Below are positions 48,299 to 57,837 of a stretch of DNA of 64,000 nt, piece after piece. The stretch's first letter is position 1. The number at the start of each line of letters is the position of its first letter. The stretch comes from Isobaculum melis. GTDB taxonomy: Bacteria > Bacillota > Bacilli > Lactobacillales > Carnobacteriaceae. The notes beneath the pieces were generated by a model. The model was not told where the DNA came from. It saw only the letters and a list, made by a program, of their open reading frames with translations, and did not search any database. Both the position numbers and the translations under genes were made by a program. The stretch covers positions 1-64,000 of the forward strand of contig NZ_FOHA01000012.1 in assembly GCF_900111355.1 (NCBI RefSeq). The letters run 5' to 3'.

Positions 48299-48352
48299 AA
48301 AAAGCACGCTTTATTGATTCTAAACTTAGAATTCAGTAAAGTGTGCTTTTAT
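48299..48352. terminator. Bidirectional terminator between asparaginase and MarR genes
   Basis: AAAAGCACGCTTTA pairs with TAAAGTGTGCTTTT (one G-T) around an inner GATTCTAA/TTAGAATC stem, making a long hairpin with A and T runs at its ends. Confidence 0.85.
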
Positions 48353-48358
48353 TTCAGA

Positions 48359-48841
48359 CTAGAATTTTTTACCATAGACATCACGAATGACACTTCTTAA
48401 ATCATTAAATGTTGGTTGAATGCCAATCATATGCTCAATTTTTTTCGTGCTTTTTTCAATCACAGCTTCTGAAAAATCTAATTCTTGATGAACCTGTTCA
48501 ACCAATTTTCGACCTTTCTCTTTTAGCTCTACTACCGTAATCCGTTTATCATGTTCATTTTTTTCTAAAAAAAGTAGCTCTTTCTGTGCCATTCTACGAC
48601 AAAGATTCATTGCTGTTGAAATATGCATAAATCCTTGTGCTGCAATTTCAGAAATCGTTAAATGATTTTCTTCAAATAAAACGACTAAAATCATATATTC
48701 ATTAATTGTTAAATCAAAATCTTTCAACTGCTGATGCCAATCTTGTTCCACAGAAAACCAAAAAGCTTTGGCTATGCGGAAAATATTTTGTTGTTTTTGA
48801 AATAATGCTAATTTTGTCATCGATTCTTCGTTTGTCGCCAT
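48359..48841 (-). CDS. MarR family transcriptional regulator
   Basis: The 160-residue protein has a winged helix (about 40-110) with EYMILVVLFEENHLTISEIAAQGFMHISTAMNLCRRMAQKELL and the wing NEHDKRITVVELKEKG, plus flanking dimerisation helices. The form with a long N-terminal helix looks like the ScoC/Hpr branch that controls proteases and stationary-phase genes in bacilli; the target here is unknown. GGGGGA precedes ATG 48841. It stands alone. Confidence 0.85.
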   Translation of the reverse strand: MATNEESMTKLALFQKQQNIFRIAKAFWFSVEQDWHQQLKDFDLTINEYMILVVLFEENHLTISEIAAQGFMHISTAMNLCRRMAQKELLFLEKNEHDKRITVVELKEKGRKLVEQVHQELDFSEAVIEKSTKKIEHMIGIQPTFNDLRSVIRDVYGKKF

Positions 48842-49064
48842 TCTTTTCCCCCATTTTTTAGACTAATAGCAATATATTTCTTTTGAATCATGACATCTCA
48901 TACCTCATTGAATATGATCATGTACTTTCTTCTAAAGCTAATATATGTAAGTTCTCTTAAGCTTGCTATTATGAATAGGAAAATAATGAATGACTGATTC
49001 TATTATAGGAAAACAAAATGAAAATTCAGTGAAAACAATCCAATAAAAGTATAAAAATCGCTTT

Positions 49065-49550
49065 TTATTTTTTGACTGCTTTTCCAATCTCTTCACCTGC
49101 TGATACTGTGCCTGGTGCATTTACTTCAAAGCTTGCGACTTCATCACCATTGGTTAAAATCAGCATAATGGTATGGTCCTTCTCTTCTTTTGCTAAAAGT
49201 TCTAAATCCATTTTAGCAAGAGCATCCCCTGCTTTAACTTTTTGATTTTCTTCTACAAAAATTTCAAATGGTGCCCCTTTTAGAGCAACCGTTTCAACAC
49301 CCATGTGCACCAATAATTCTAAACCATTTTCTAGTAATAAACCAATTGCATGTTTGGTTGGAAAAATACTGGTCACTGTACCATCGGCTGGCATCACAAT
49401 ATTTCCATCAGCTGGAATCACTGCATAACCGTCTCCCATCACTTTTTGTGCAAAAACTGGATCTGATACTGTTTCAAGTAATACCAACTCTCCATTTGCT
49501 GGTGATGCTAAAGTTGCTTCTTTCTTTTTCTTACCAAATAGTGAAAACAT
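49065..49550 (-). CDS. crr: PTS EIIA component, glucose family (stand-alone)
   Basis: The 161-residue protein is a lone EIIA-Glc: ANGELVLLETVSDPVFAQKVMGDGYAV, the His-containing region with FPTKHAIGLLLENGLELLVHMGVETV (the second His is the phospho-acceptor in the LLVHMG motif) and the C-terminal GDEVASFEV part. It passes phosphate from HPr to sugar-specific EIIBC proteins. ATG 49550 follows AGGTGATT. A cre-like sequence lies just upstream, so catabolite control by CcpA is likely. No EIIBC gene is in this window. Confidence 0.92.
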   Translation of the reverse strand: MFSLFGKKKKEATLASPANGELVLLETVSDPVFAQKVMGDGYAVIPADGNIVMPADGTVTSIFPTKHAIGLLLENGLELLVHMGVETVALKGAPFEIFVEENQKVKAGDALAKMDLELLAKEEKDHTIMLILTNGDEVASFEVNAPGTVSAGEEIGKAVKK

Positions 49551-49623
49551 TTCAATCACCTGTCCATTCATTCTTAAATTTTTATCTATACATCTTTTAA
49601 CAACAATGTATTTATTACTTTTT

Positions 49624-49637
49624 TGATACCGCTATCA
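49624..49637. promoter_or_regulatory. cre-like CcpA site upstream of crr
   Basis: TGATACCGCTATCA matches the relaxed cre consensus TGWNANCGNTNWCA at every fixed position. On the minus strand a -10 TATAAT at 49654-49659 places it just downstream of transcription start of crr, where CcpA would block or modulate. The -35 is weak. Confidence 0.5.
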
Positions 49638-49804
49638 ATTGTTTATTTTCCTTATTATAAACCAATGCTAACTACTTTACCACTCTTATTAAGATTTCAT
49701 TAATGGTTAAATTAGTATTTATTTCTTTTTGAATCAATGGCAAACAACTATTTCCATCAAACAATTTCAGAAGCGCGTCAGTTTTATAAAACCAGATAAA
49801 AGCA

Positions 49805-49833
49805 TTGACTACACATGCTTTTTTTATTATAAT
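49805..49833 (+). promoter_or_regulatory. Promoter upstream of the polysaccharide synthase operon
   Basis: TTGACT (49805-49810), a 17-base spacer and a perfect TATAAT (49828-49833). Thirteen bases around the -35, CATTGACTACACA, are identical to the promoter of the surface cassette at 9933-9945. Confidence 0.8.
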
Positions 49834-50087
49834 TCAATAGAACGTTCATAGAGCAAAGATATCTGATTATCCTTTTCTATAAACAGAATTACTATAAAAG
49901 ACACTTAAAAATAAGATTCATAAGAAAAAATAAACAGACTCTCCTCTATTTATCTATGAGGAAGAAATAGCACTAATAAATAACAAAATATCTCATTCTA
50001 TTCTTATATTAAGGTAAAATCTTCTATCCATGCGAACAGCTCAGAGAGACCTTTTTATAGGAAAATAAAATTAAAGAGGTGATCTAT

Positions 50088-51575
50088 TTGTATTGGTTAA
50101 TCACAGTTCTCTACATAATAAGTATGATATTGATTGCACTAGTCATCAGCTTATCAGGTGGAAAAAAGGAAAAAAGAAAACAACAGATGAAAAATGAATC
50201 AAAGGTTACATATAAAAGGACAATTTGGCATAAAATCACATTAATAGGCTGTCTATTTAGCTTCTTCTTAGTTGCATCCTATCACTTTATGTCTTTAAAA
50301 ACCGTACTAGAATGGACGATTCCAGCAATTATTATTTCTTTCTCCTGGAACCTGTTTTTAACAATTTCCTCCTATTTTAATCCAGTTTATGTTAAACCTG
50401 AACAAAAAGATCTTGCTCAATTTCGGACAGCCATTGTTATACCTGTTTTTAATGAAGACAAGACAATCTTTAAACAAGTTTTAGCAAGCCTCTCTACACA
50501 GACTTGTTTACCAGATTACATATACATTGTCGAAGACGGCTCTTTACCTGAAAATAAATGTGAAGACCTTTTTAACGAATGGAAGAAAGATTATGCGGGA
50601 CAGGCAAGCTATGTTTATAAAGCGAACGCTGGTAAAAGAGAAGCGCAAGCTGTTGCCTTTAGAGAATTAGAAGGTAAGGTTGATATCTTTATTACGATTG
50701 ATAGTGACACCATTTTAAATGAGGATGCAGTGGCAGAAGGACTCTATCCATTCTTTGATGAGCAAATCATGTCTGTTGGTGGCGCCTTAATGGACTACAA
50801 CAATAAAGATAATTTCCTAACTCGTAGTGTCGGTGTTTCATTTGTATCTGCCTTTTCTAATGGCCGCTCAGCTTATTCTCGATGGAAAGCAGTGGGGGTA
50901 AACCATGGTTGTTTAGCCTTTTATCGTAGCGAAGTTGTCTACAATTATTTAGAGCATTATCTTTCTCAAATTGTCTTTAATCAACGAGCAAAATTTGGAG
51001 ATGACCGGATGCTCACTCAGTATGCCTCTTTAATGGGGAGTACTGTTTATCAAGAGACTTCAATTGGTTATACCTTAAACCCAACGAAACTAAGTCATTT
51101 ACTAAGACAGCGTAGTAGATGGTGGAGAAGCTTTTGGTGGGGCGGTGTCTGGTTTCTTAAACATCAAAGTCCAAGGAAAATGGCATGGTGGATTCAATTA
51201 AGCCACTATATCTCTACTGGGGCCTACACCCCAATTTTCGTTGCTATTTACATCTATTATCCAATCCTGCAAATGGAATTCCCAATTGTGATTTATCTTT
51301 ATGTGATTGCATTGAGCTATATTAGAAATTTAAGAACGCTGACTTTTGATCGAAACGATATGAGTAAAAAAAGGCAAATTCTGTCTTATCTTATTTTCTC
51401 GCCTTTCTCCACTTTATTAAACTTATTAATTTGCCAAATATTGCAGATTTATGGACTACTGACAGTATGGAAAGTAGCCAATTGGGGCACTAGAAAAAAC
51501 GTAGAAGTCAGCATTGCGCCTACTCAATCAAAAAGAATATCAGAAAATGTATTCAGCTTTAAGCATCCTGATTAA
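50088..51575 (+). CDS. Processive family 2 glycosyltransferase, hyaluronan-synthase-like
   Basis: The 495-residue membrane enzyme has two or three N-terminal helices, a GT2 domain (about 105-345) and about four C-terminal helices, the HAS/chitin-synthase plan. Motifs align with streptococcal HasA: GKREAQAVAF, the DSDT nucleotide site, FGDDRMLTQYA and the processivity motif RQRSRWWRS (QxxRW). HasA has SGPLS where this one has NHGCLA, so it is divergent. The neighbour makes UDP-glucuronate, one of the two hyaluronan precursors. TTG 50088 lies eight bases after AGAGG; GTG 50079 overlaps that site. The product could be hyaluronan or another glucuronate-containing polymer. Confidence 0.82.
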   Translation: MYWLITVLYIISMILIALVISLSGGKKEKRKQQMKNESKVTYKRTIWHKITLIGCLFSFFLVASYHFMSLKTVLEWTIPAIIISFSWNLFLTISSYFNPVYVKPEQKDLAQFRTAIVIPVFNEDKTIFKQVLASLSTQTCLPDYIYIVEDGSLPENKCEDLFNEWKKDYAGQASYVYKANAGKREAQAVAFRELEGKVDIFITIDSDTILNEDAVAEGLYPFFDEQIMSVGGALMDYNNKDNFLTRSVGVSFVSAFSNGRSAYSRWKAVGVNHGCLAFYRSEVVYNYLEHYLSQIVFNQRAKFGDDRMLTQYASLMGSTVYQETSIGYTLNPTKLSHLLRQRSRWWRSFWWGGVWFLKHQSPRKMAWWIQLSHYISTGAYTPIFVAIYIYYPILQMEFPIVIYLYVIALSYIRNLRTLTFDRNDMSKKRQILSYLIFSPFSTLLNLLICQILQIYGLLTVWKVANWGTRKNVEVSIAPTQSKRISENVFSFKHPD

Positions 51576-51619
51576 TGATGATGAGATGTAAATGAATTTA
51601 GTATAAGGTAGGAATGACA

Positions 51620-52789
51620 ATGAAAAAATTTTCCATATTTGGGCTTGGTTATGTAGGCCTAGCGAACGCTTTACTTCTTGGGCAAAACCAGGAAGTAAAA
51701 GCGTATGATATTATTGAAGACAAAATCAATCAGTTAAATAAAGGAATCTCTCCATTAGAAGACAAGGAAATTTCACAATTTCTAAAGGAAAAAGCAAACC
51801 AGGTGCAGTTTACAACAGACTTTGAAGAAACTGTTTTGTTTGGTGACTATCTGATTATTGCAACACCAACTGATTATGATGAGCAAAAGAAATATTTTGA
51901 TACGACCACTATTGAACAAGTCATTCAGCAAGCCCTTGAGATTCGTCCAAATGCTATTTTTGTGATTAAATCCACTGTGCCTACTGGCTATACTGAAGCG
52001 CTGAAGAAAAAGCTACAAACGGAGAACATTATTTTCTGTCCTGAATTTTTACGTGAAGGACGAGCATTGTATGACAATTTATATCCTTCTAGAATTATTG
52101 TTGGAGAACGCTCTGAGCGTGGTCAAGAATTAGCTAATATTTTCCTTGCAAACACTGCTGAGCAAAATGCGGCTATTTTACTAACTGATGCAACTGAAGC
52201 TGAAGCAATCAAGTTATTTTCGAATACATACTTAGCTTTGCGTGTTGCTTACTTTAATGAACTCGACACTTATGCAGAGACCCAGGGCTTAAATAGCCAA
52301 CAAATCATTGAAGGTGTCGGCTTAGACCCACGAATTGGTTCACACTATAATAACCCTTCATTTGGGTATGGTGGCTATTGCTTACCAAAAGATACCAAAC
52401 AATTACGAGCAGATTATGAAGAGGTACCAAATAATATTATTGATGCGATTGTGGAGGCAAACACTACTCGTAAAGATTTTATTGCCCAACAAATTATTGA
52501 TAAAAAACCAAAAGTTGTTGGTTTTTATCACTTAACTATGAAAACTGATTCTGATAATTTTAGGTATTCTTCGGTTTTAGATATTATGAAAAAAATTCAA
52601 GCTAAAAACATCGAGGTCATTATCTTTGAACCAACACTAGCAGAAGAGACATTCCAACAAGCCAGCATCATAATGGATCTTGATGTATTTAAAGAAAAAT
52701 CAGATTTGATTATTGCCAATCGCTATAAAGAAGAATTGACTGATGTGAAAAGCAAGGTTTATACAAGAGATATTTTTAAAAGAGACTAA
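51620..52789 (+). CDS. ugd: UDP-glucose 6-dehydrogenase
   Basis: The 389-residue enzyme oxidises UDP-glucose to UDP-glucuronate with two NAD. It shows the N-terminal Rossmann loop FGLGYVGLANA, STVPTGYT, the catalytic cysteine in GYGGYCLPKDT and the C-terminal UDP-binding domain. It is the HasB/Ugd type. ATG 51620 has AGGTAGGA upstream; ATG 51614 is closer. It is 44 bases after the glycosyltransferase, so the two form an operon like hasAB of streptococci. Confidence 0.93.
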   Translation: MKKFSIFGLGYVGLANALLLGQNQEVKAYDIIEDKINQLNKGISPLEDKEISQFLKEKANQVQFTTDFEETVLFGDYLIIATPTDYDEQKKYFDTTTIEQVIQQALEIRPNAIFVIKSTVPTGYTEALKKKLQTENIIFCPEFLREGRALYDNLYPSRIIVGERSERGQELANIFLANTAEQNAAILLTDATEAEAIKLFSNTYLALRVAYFNELDTYAETQGLNSQQIIEGVGLDPRIGSHYNNPSFGYGGYCLPKDTKQLRADYEEVPNNIIDAIVEANTTRKDFIAQQIIDKKPKVVGFYHLTMKTDSDNFRYSSVLDIMKKIQAKNIEVIIFEPTLAEETFQQASIIMDLDVFKEKSDLIIANRYKEELTDVKSKVYTRDIFKRD

Positions 52790-52805
52790 TCATTGTCTGA
52801 CAACG

Positions 52806-52843
52806 AAAAAAAATTGATACTCATTATTTAGTATCAATTTTTT
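52806..52843. terminator. Bidirectional terminator after the polysaccharide operon
   Basis: AAAAAATTGATACT and AGTATCAATTTTTT form a perfect stem around CATTATTT, with A and T runs; it also overlaps the end of the ROK gene. Confidence 0.9.
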
Positions 52844-53774
52844 CTTGTTCACCATATTTTTTTTGATAATGAATCACAGCACCAATTAAATTGGCATCAT
52901 TCTTGAAACGACAGCTTTTTATAATAGGTAATTCATCTTTATTGGTTTCATTAGGAGAAAACAAATCCTGTAGCCAGCTCATAATCTGGTGATCTTTTTC
53001 CAAAACTCGCTTCATGCCATCATTGATTCCCTGAATATAATCAGGATTATTACTGGCTCCGCCACCTACACCAATAAATTCTGGATGGAAAGCACTTTGT
53101 AAGTGCAGAGCGATTTGTGCAATGTTTTCATATAATAAATCAACTTCTTTTTGTGCTACTTCATCCCCATTTTTAGCCATTTCAAAGACATCTTTCCCTT
53201 CAATTTCTGAAGGCATTTTAAACTTTTTCAACGAAACTCTACGCCCCATAAAAACAGCTGATGCGCCAATTGACCGGAATCTCGCAACAGCTTCTGCAAT
53301 GGTTTTATCCATTTCATCTAATTTAAAGCCTTGATTATGCGTTAATTTTCCATCTTCAATAATTGCTAAACCAACACCTGTACCAATAATCATAAAGATA
53401 GGATTCTTTGCTCCCTGACCAACACCATAAGTCATCTCTGCTAAACCAGCGCAATTGGCATCATTTTCCATTGCTAGCTTTAAATTCAGTGTATCCTTCA
53501 AAGCTTCTTTAATTGGTGGTGAAGTATGCAAAAATGGCACTGTACTTGTACCATTTAATGTATTTGTCTCTGTATCAACATCCCCTGTGGTACTAATAGC
53601 TAATCCTTCTAGCTCATATGTCTTTTCAAAATTTGTTTTAATGGCTGCTAATTGCTCTAAAAACGGTTTCCGAGTTAAAGGTGTTGGAAATTGATCCTTC
53701 TCTTTTAATTCACCATCAGCCCAAACCCCATATTTAATCGCAGAACCACCAATATCTATTGTAAAAATTGCCAT
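52824..53774 (-). CDS. ROK family sugar kinase-like protein
   Basis: The 316-residue protein has the phosphate-1 loop TIDIGGSAIKYGVW, AMENDANCAGLAEMTYG with the catalytic Asp, and the GTGVGLAIIEDGKL phosphate-2 loop. The usual ROK zinc motif CxCGxxGC and the following H-G-E signature are absent; in that place the sequence reads HNQGFKLDEMDKTI. It therefore belongs to the zinc-less branch found in lactobacilli, whose sugar is uncertain. No HTH domain is present. GGGGGA precedes the ATG. Confidence 0.85.
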   Translation of the reverse strand: MAIFTIDIGGSAIKYGVWADGELKEKDQFPTPLTRKPFLEQLAAIKTNFEKTYELEGLAISTTGDVDTETNTLNGTSTVPFLHTSPPIKEALKDTLNLKLAMENDANCAGLAEMTYGVGQGAKNPIFMIIGTGVGLAIIEDGKLTHNQGFKLDEMDKTIAEAVARFRSIGASAVFMGRRVSLKKFKMPSEIEGKDVFEMAKNGDEVAQKEVDLLYENIAQIALHLQSAFHPEFIGVGGGASNNPDYIQGINDGMKRVLEKDHQIMSWLQDLFSPNETNKDELPIIKSCRFKNDANLIGAVIHYQKKYGEQEKIDTK

Positions 53775-53867
53775 GATATTCCCCCGCTTTCAGTCCTTTT
53801 TTATTATCATAACATATTTTCAAATAGAACACTTCATTCCCTCACCTTGCTTTATCAGACGCACTAA

Positions 53868-53892
53868 AAAAGAGCCCAAACAGGCTCTTTAC
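53868..53892 (-). terminator. Terminator of the thioesterase gene, overlapping its stop
   Basis: AAAGAGCC and GGCTCTTT flank a five-base loop; on the minus strand a T run follows the stem. It is also read on the plus strand as a hairpin with a T-poor end. Confidence 0.75.
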
Positions 53893-54635
53893 TTTTGCTT
53901 CCATTCAATTGTCAGTTCACAGGCTGTATGCTCCCCATTTTTAATTTGATGAATGGTTTTGATTGTACCCTCTTCATTGACAACAGATGACACTTTGCTT
54001 TCAACAATTTGCCCATATTCAACTTCTTTATCATACTTTACATTGCAATAAATCATATCATGGCTGTTTAAGAAATCAAAATCTAAGACATCTAATGCCC
54101 AATCTAAATATTTAGAGTTATTCACATGCTGGTTTGCATCAATATCTAAATAACGAACTTGAAATTTCTTTTCTGTTACCAACTCAGTTAGTTTTTCAGG
54201 CTTAGTCATCCGAACCATTTTATTTTCTTTTAAAATGCCAAATGGTGCAACAATTTCTTCCTTGATTGGCACCATCTTTCGTGCATGTAAATCCATTAAA
54301 ACAAATGAACTAGCTACTGTAAATAAACGATTTCCTGCCAGATCAAAGCCTTCGAAATTGCGATAACTGAAATATTTATTATAGCTTAACGGTGTTGTTT
54401 GTATGGTAATTTCTTCATTTACTTGTGGGATTCTATCAAAATGAATTTCATACTGAATCACAACCCATGCAACGCCTAGCTGATGCGTAAAATCTTCCCC
54501 CACTCCTAATTCTGTGCATTGACTTCCTGAAACATTTAATAAAATATTTAATAGCATTGGTGCACTTAAATGTCCAGTCGTATCACATTCATAATAGTTA
54601 ATCACACAATTTTCTTGAAACATTACTCCAGACAT
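53889..54635 (-). CDS. Acyl-ACP thioesterase
   Basis: The 248-residue protein is a double hotdog: the first half has INYYECDTTGHLSAPMLLNILL and the second DIDANQHVNNSKYLDW, which holds the Asn/His active-site residues of the FatA/FatB-like bacterial family (PF01643). It releases free fatty acids from acyl carrier protein. ATG 54635 has AAAGGAAG ten bases before; a longer frame from 54701 has no site. It is monocistronic. Confidence 0.9.
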   Translation of the reverse strand: MSGVMFQENCVINYYECDTTGHLSAPMLLNILLNVSGSQCTELGVGEDFTHQLGVAWVVIQYEIHFDRIPQVNEEITIQTTPLSYNKYFSYRNFEGFDLAGNRLFTVASSFVLMDLHARKMVPIKEEIVAPFGILKENKMVRMTKPEKLTELVTEKKFQVRYLDIDANQHVNNSKYLDWALDVLDFDFLNSHDMIYCNVKYDKEVEYGQIVESKVSSVVNEEGTIKTIHQIKNGEHTACELTIEWKQK

Positions 54636-54737
54636 TATACTGGCACTTCCTTTCTTACCTTTTCCATACTTATAGGTTATCATATTTTTCCAATTAATCA
54701 CTATTTTTTATTAAAAACAAACAAAATAACAACAGAA

Positions 54738-54773
54738 AAACCTCCGAAAAAGTTTACTTTTCGAAGGTTTCTA
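54738..54773. terminator. Bidirectional terminator between rlmN and thioesterase regions
   Basis: AAAAACCTCCGAAAAAGT and ACTTTTCGAAGGTTT pair with a small mismatch, forming a stem with A and T runs right after rlmN. Confidence 0.75.
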
Positions 54774-54781
54774 TTGGATTT

Positions 54782-55840
54782 CTAATCCTTTTTCATCTGT
54801 TTACTGCGTAATTGTCCACAAGCGGCATCAATATCGCTACCTTGTTCTTTTCTAATCACACTATTAATTCCTTTTTTCTTTAATGTATCATGAAAAGCCT
54901 GTACATCCGCTTTTTTACTACGACTATACTGATCATGCTCAGAAACTGAATTATAAGGAATTAAATTGACATAAGCCAAATGGCGTTTATTAGCCAGTAA
55001 AGCAGCTAATTCAAGTGCTTGCTCTTTCTGGTCATTCACACCGCGCAACATAATATATTCAAATGTAATCCGACGATTGGTTTTCTCAAGGTAATAATCA
55101 ACTGCTTCCATTAATTTTTCAATCGGGAAGCTACGATTAATCCGCATGATACTTGTACGAATCTCATTATTAGGTGCATGCAGCGAAATAGCTAGATTGA
55201 CTTGTAAGCCATTTTCAGCAAATTCCTTGATTTTCGGTGCCAATCCACTTGTTGAAACCGTGATATGACGTGCACCAATCGCAAGACCTTTTGCATGATT
55301 CACAATTTTAAGGAAAGACATCACATGATCATAGTTATCAAAAGGCTCTCCAATCCCCATCACAACAATATGGCTAACACGATCACCTTCATCTTTTTCA
55401 TCTAGATAATGCTGTACTTGCATAATTTGAGAAACAATTTCTCCAGCTGATAAATCTCTTTGTTTTTTCAATAGGCCACTTGCGCAGAATGTACAACCAA
55501 TATTACAACCAACTTGTGTGGTCACACAAACGGATAGACCATACTCATGACGCATCAAAACCGTTTCAATTAAGTTACCATCATACAATTCAAATAAATA
55601 CTTAATCGTGCCATCAGCTGATTCCTGAACAATTTTCTGTTCCAAGGGCTGTAAAACAAAATTTTCTTCTAATAAAGCGATACAATCTTTGGCAATATTC
55701 GACATTTCAGAAAAAGCATGAATTCTTTTGACATACAACCAATCCCAGACCTGTGTTGCACGAAATTTTTTCTGTCCATTCGCTAAAAACCATTCAGTTA
55801 AAGCATCATTTGTTAATCCATAAATGGAGGGCTTGTTCAT
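54782..55840 (-). CDS. rlmN: Dual-specificity 23S rRNA/tRNA m2A methyltransferase
   Basis: The 352-residue radical SAM enzyme methylates A2503 of 23S rRNA and A37 of some tRNAs. It shows the cluster-binding [11 protein letters not shown] (Cx3Cx2C), the GEPFDNY motif, and the C-terminal acceptor cysteine region [13 protein letters not shown] 55840 is nine bases after AGAGG; the longer frame from 55921 has no site. Confidence 0.95.
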   Translation of the reverse strand: MNKPSIYGLTNDALTEWFLANGQKKFRATQVWDWLYVKRIHAFSEMSNIAKDCIALLEENFVLQPLEQKIVQESADGTIKYLFELYDGNLIETVLMRHEYGLSVCVTTQVGCNIGCTFCASGLLKKQRDLSAGEIVSQIMQVQHYLDEKDEGDRVSHIVVMGIGEPFDNYDHVMSFLKIVNHAKGLAIGARHITVSTSGLAPKIKEFAENGLQVNLAISLHAPNNEIRTSIMRINRSFPIEKLMEAVDYYLEKTNRRITFEYIMLRGVNDQKEQALELAALLANKRHLAYVNLIPYNSVSEHDQYSRSKKADVQAFHDTLKKKGINSVIRKEQGSDIDAACGQLRSKQMKKD

Positions 55841-55926
55841 ATTCATGAACCTCTTTTCATTATTCATTTCAGTTTCTTTATCATACCTATATTTAGTACA
55901 AGGCGCAACCTTTTGTGACAAAAAAA

Positions 55927-57792
55927 CTATTTTTTAATATACAATAAGCGCAAGCCATTCAAAATAACCAAAATGGTGCTTCCTTCATGACCTACAACTC
56001 CTAATGGGAGATTCACAAATTGAAAAAGGTTGGCTGTGATTAAACAAATAATGACAGCAATAGCAAAGATAATATTTTGCCAAACAACACGATGTAACCG
56101 TTGTGACAAATCATAAGCTGTTACGACTTTTGCTAAATCACTTTTAATCAGGACAATATCTGCAGCCTCCATGGCAATATCTGTTCCTTGTCCCATTGCA
56201 ATCCCTACTGTTGCATTCGCAAGTGCTGGAGCATCATTAATGCCGTCTCCAACCATTGCAACCTGTCCATATTCTTTTTCTAAAGCTACAACTGCATCCA
56301 CTTTATTTTCTGGTAAGCAATCAGCAATCACTCTTTTCAAGCCTAATTCTTTTCCGATAACCTGAGCAGTTGTTTCATGATCTCCAGTGACCATAATCGT
56401 CGCTATCCTTCTTTGATTTAATGCAGCAATCATATTTTTTGCCTCTTCACGCACGATATCCTTTAAGGCTAAAATCCCTACAATCTTCCCATCACAACCA
56501 ATATAAACCATTGTCTTCCCTTCGTTTGAAAAGCCTTCTGCTTCATCGTAGTAGAACTGCTGTACCGCCTGCTCTTCAAACCATGCGGCTTTCCCAATTT
56601 TCCAATTACTTCCAAGATAAGTTGCTTCGACACCCCAACCTGGAACATCTTGAATGACAGCCTCTTCTTGGCTTAAATCCCTTACAGGAAAATGATTGAC
56701 AATGGCTTTTGCTAAAGGATGAACAGATTGACCTTCAATGGACACAATCGCTTGAATCAATTCCTCTTTTGCTAGCCCATCAGAAATTAGAAAATCTGTT
56801 ACTTTAGGCTGCCCTTGTGTTAATGTCCCTGTTTTATCAAAAGCGATTCCTTTAATGCCATATAAATTTTCTAAATGAAGACCACCTTTAAATAAAATAC
56901 CATTTTTAGCACCAAATGAAATGGCTGCTAATGTAGCAGGTGTCACCGCGGCTACCAAAGCACATGGTGATGCGACAATCAATAAGACCATTGCGCGATA
57001 AAAAGTTTCATTCCAATCCCACCCCAATAAAAAATGAGGGAGAAACATCATAAATGCAACAAAAATCAGCACACATTTTACATAAGTATTTTCAAATTTA
57101 GAAATTAAAGTAGCTGTTTTAGATGGTAAGCTCTGTGCTTGCTCAACTAAACGTACGATATTGCTAAATAAGGTTTGGTCACTTGTATGACTGACAGCCA
57201 TTGTAACGCCACTACTTAAATTGATCGTTCCGCCATAAATTTGATCTCCCACTGTTTTTTCAAGGGGTATCGGCTCACCACTAATTGCAGCTTCATCAAT
57301 TGTTGTATTCCCAATTGAAATGACACCATCAATGGGTACCTTTTCTCCTGGTCTGACTAATAGTAAATCTCCCACATTTAAACTTTCAACGCTGACTTCT
57401 TTTGTGCCACCATCTGCTAATTTCAGTAAAGCTGTTTCAGGCTGTAGTGCCATTAATTTAGAAATCTCATTTTTACTTTTATCCGTTGTATATTCTTCTA
57501 ATGCACCACTTAAAGAAAAAATAAAAATCAAAACAGCACCTTCAAACCAATAACCAATGATTGAAGCCCCAATTCCTGATAGAATCATCAATAATTCCAC
57601 ATTTAACTTTTTATGTTCTATCGTGTCTAAAATACCTTCCTTTGCTTGATTAAATCCACCAATGATAAAGGCTATCACAAAAACAATTGCTGAGAATCCT
57701 TCATACTGATGTACTCCCAATTGCCAACCAATGAGAATCAATAAACCACAGATAATCGTTGGTATGAAAGCTTTCATTTTTTTAATATTCAT
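55927..57792 (-). CDS. P1B-type metal-transporting ATPase (P1B-4 subgroup)
   Basis: The 621-residue ATPase has no N-terminal metal-binding domain, SPCALV in helix 6, the phosphorylation DKTGTLT, the SVHPLAKAI His-Pro motif and [11 protein letters not shown]. The last helix reads [17 protein letters not shown], the mark of the P1B-4 group, whose members export Fe(II), Co or Zn (PfeT/ZosA, CoaT, CtpD). A Fur/PerR-like palindrome lies 16 bases before the start, which favours iron efflux. AGGAGGGG precedes ATG 57792. Confidence 0.9.
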   Translation of the reverse strand: MNIKKMKAFIPTIICGLLILIGWQLGVHQYEGFSAIVFVIAFIIGGFNQAKEGILDTIEHKKLNVELLMILSGIGASIIGYWFEGAVLIFIFSLSGALEEYTTDKSKNEISKLMALQPETALLKLADGGTKEVSVESLNVGDLLLVRPGEKVPIDGVISIGNTTIDEAAISGEPIPLEKTVGDQIYGGTINLSSGVTMAVSHTSDQTLFSNIVRLVEQAQSLPSKTATLISKFENTYVKCVLIFVAFMMFLPHFLLGWDWNETFYRAMVLLIVASPCALVAAVTPATLAAISFGAKNGILFKGGLHLENLYGIKGIAFDKTGTLTQGQPKVTDFLISDGLAKEELIQAIVSIEGQSVHPLAKAIVNHFPVRDLSQEEAVIQDVPGWGVEATYLGSNWKIGKAAWFEEQAVQQFYYDEAEGFSNEGKTMVYIGCDGKIVGILALKDIVREEAKNMIAALNQRRIATIMVTGDHETTAQVIGKELGLKRVIADCLPENKVDAVVALEKEYGQVAMVGDGINDAPALANATVGIAMGQGTDIAMEAADIVLIKSDLAKVVTAYDLSQRLHRVVWQNIIFAIAVIICLITANLFQFVNLPLGVVGHEGSTILVILNGLRLLYIKK

Positions 57793-57807
57793 CTTACCCC
57801 TCCTAAA

Positions 57808-57822
57808 TGAGAATCGTTATCA
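57808..57822. promoter_or_regulatory. Fur-like box before the P1B-4 ATPase
   Basis: The minus strand reads TGATAACGATTCTCA, matching the bacillal Fur box TGATAATNATTATCA at 12 of 14 fixed positions. It lies within the leader, just before the ribosome site. Confidence 0.5.
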
Positions 57823-57837
57823 TGACCCTAAACGCAC

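Larger units (their letters stand above)
49551..50087. other. Intergenic region with two divergent promoters and a long leader
   Basis: This 537-base stretch has no gene that I can support. It holds the crr promoter with a cre-like site on the left and a strong promoter (49805-49833) pointing right. From that promoter to the glycosyltransferase start is about 245 bases of AT-rich leader, in which I recognise no known riboswitch class; a second closer promoter is possible. Confidence 0.6.

Noticed and set aside
48938-49120. 60-codon minus-strand frame after crr
   Set aside because: It overlaps the end of crr in another frame and lacks a ribosome site.
49834-50087. Possible riboswitch in the glycosyltransferase leader
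   Set aside because: I looked for c-di-GMP and other common motifs and saw none; AT-rich with only weak stems.
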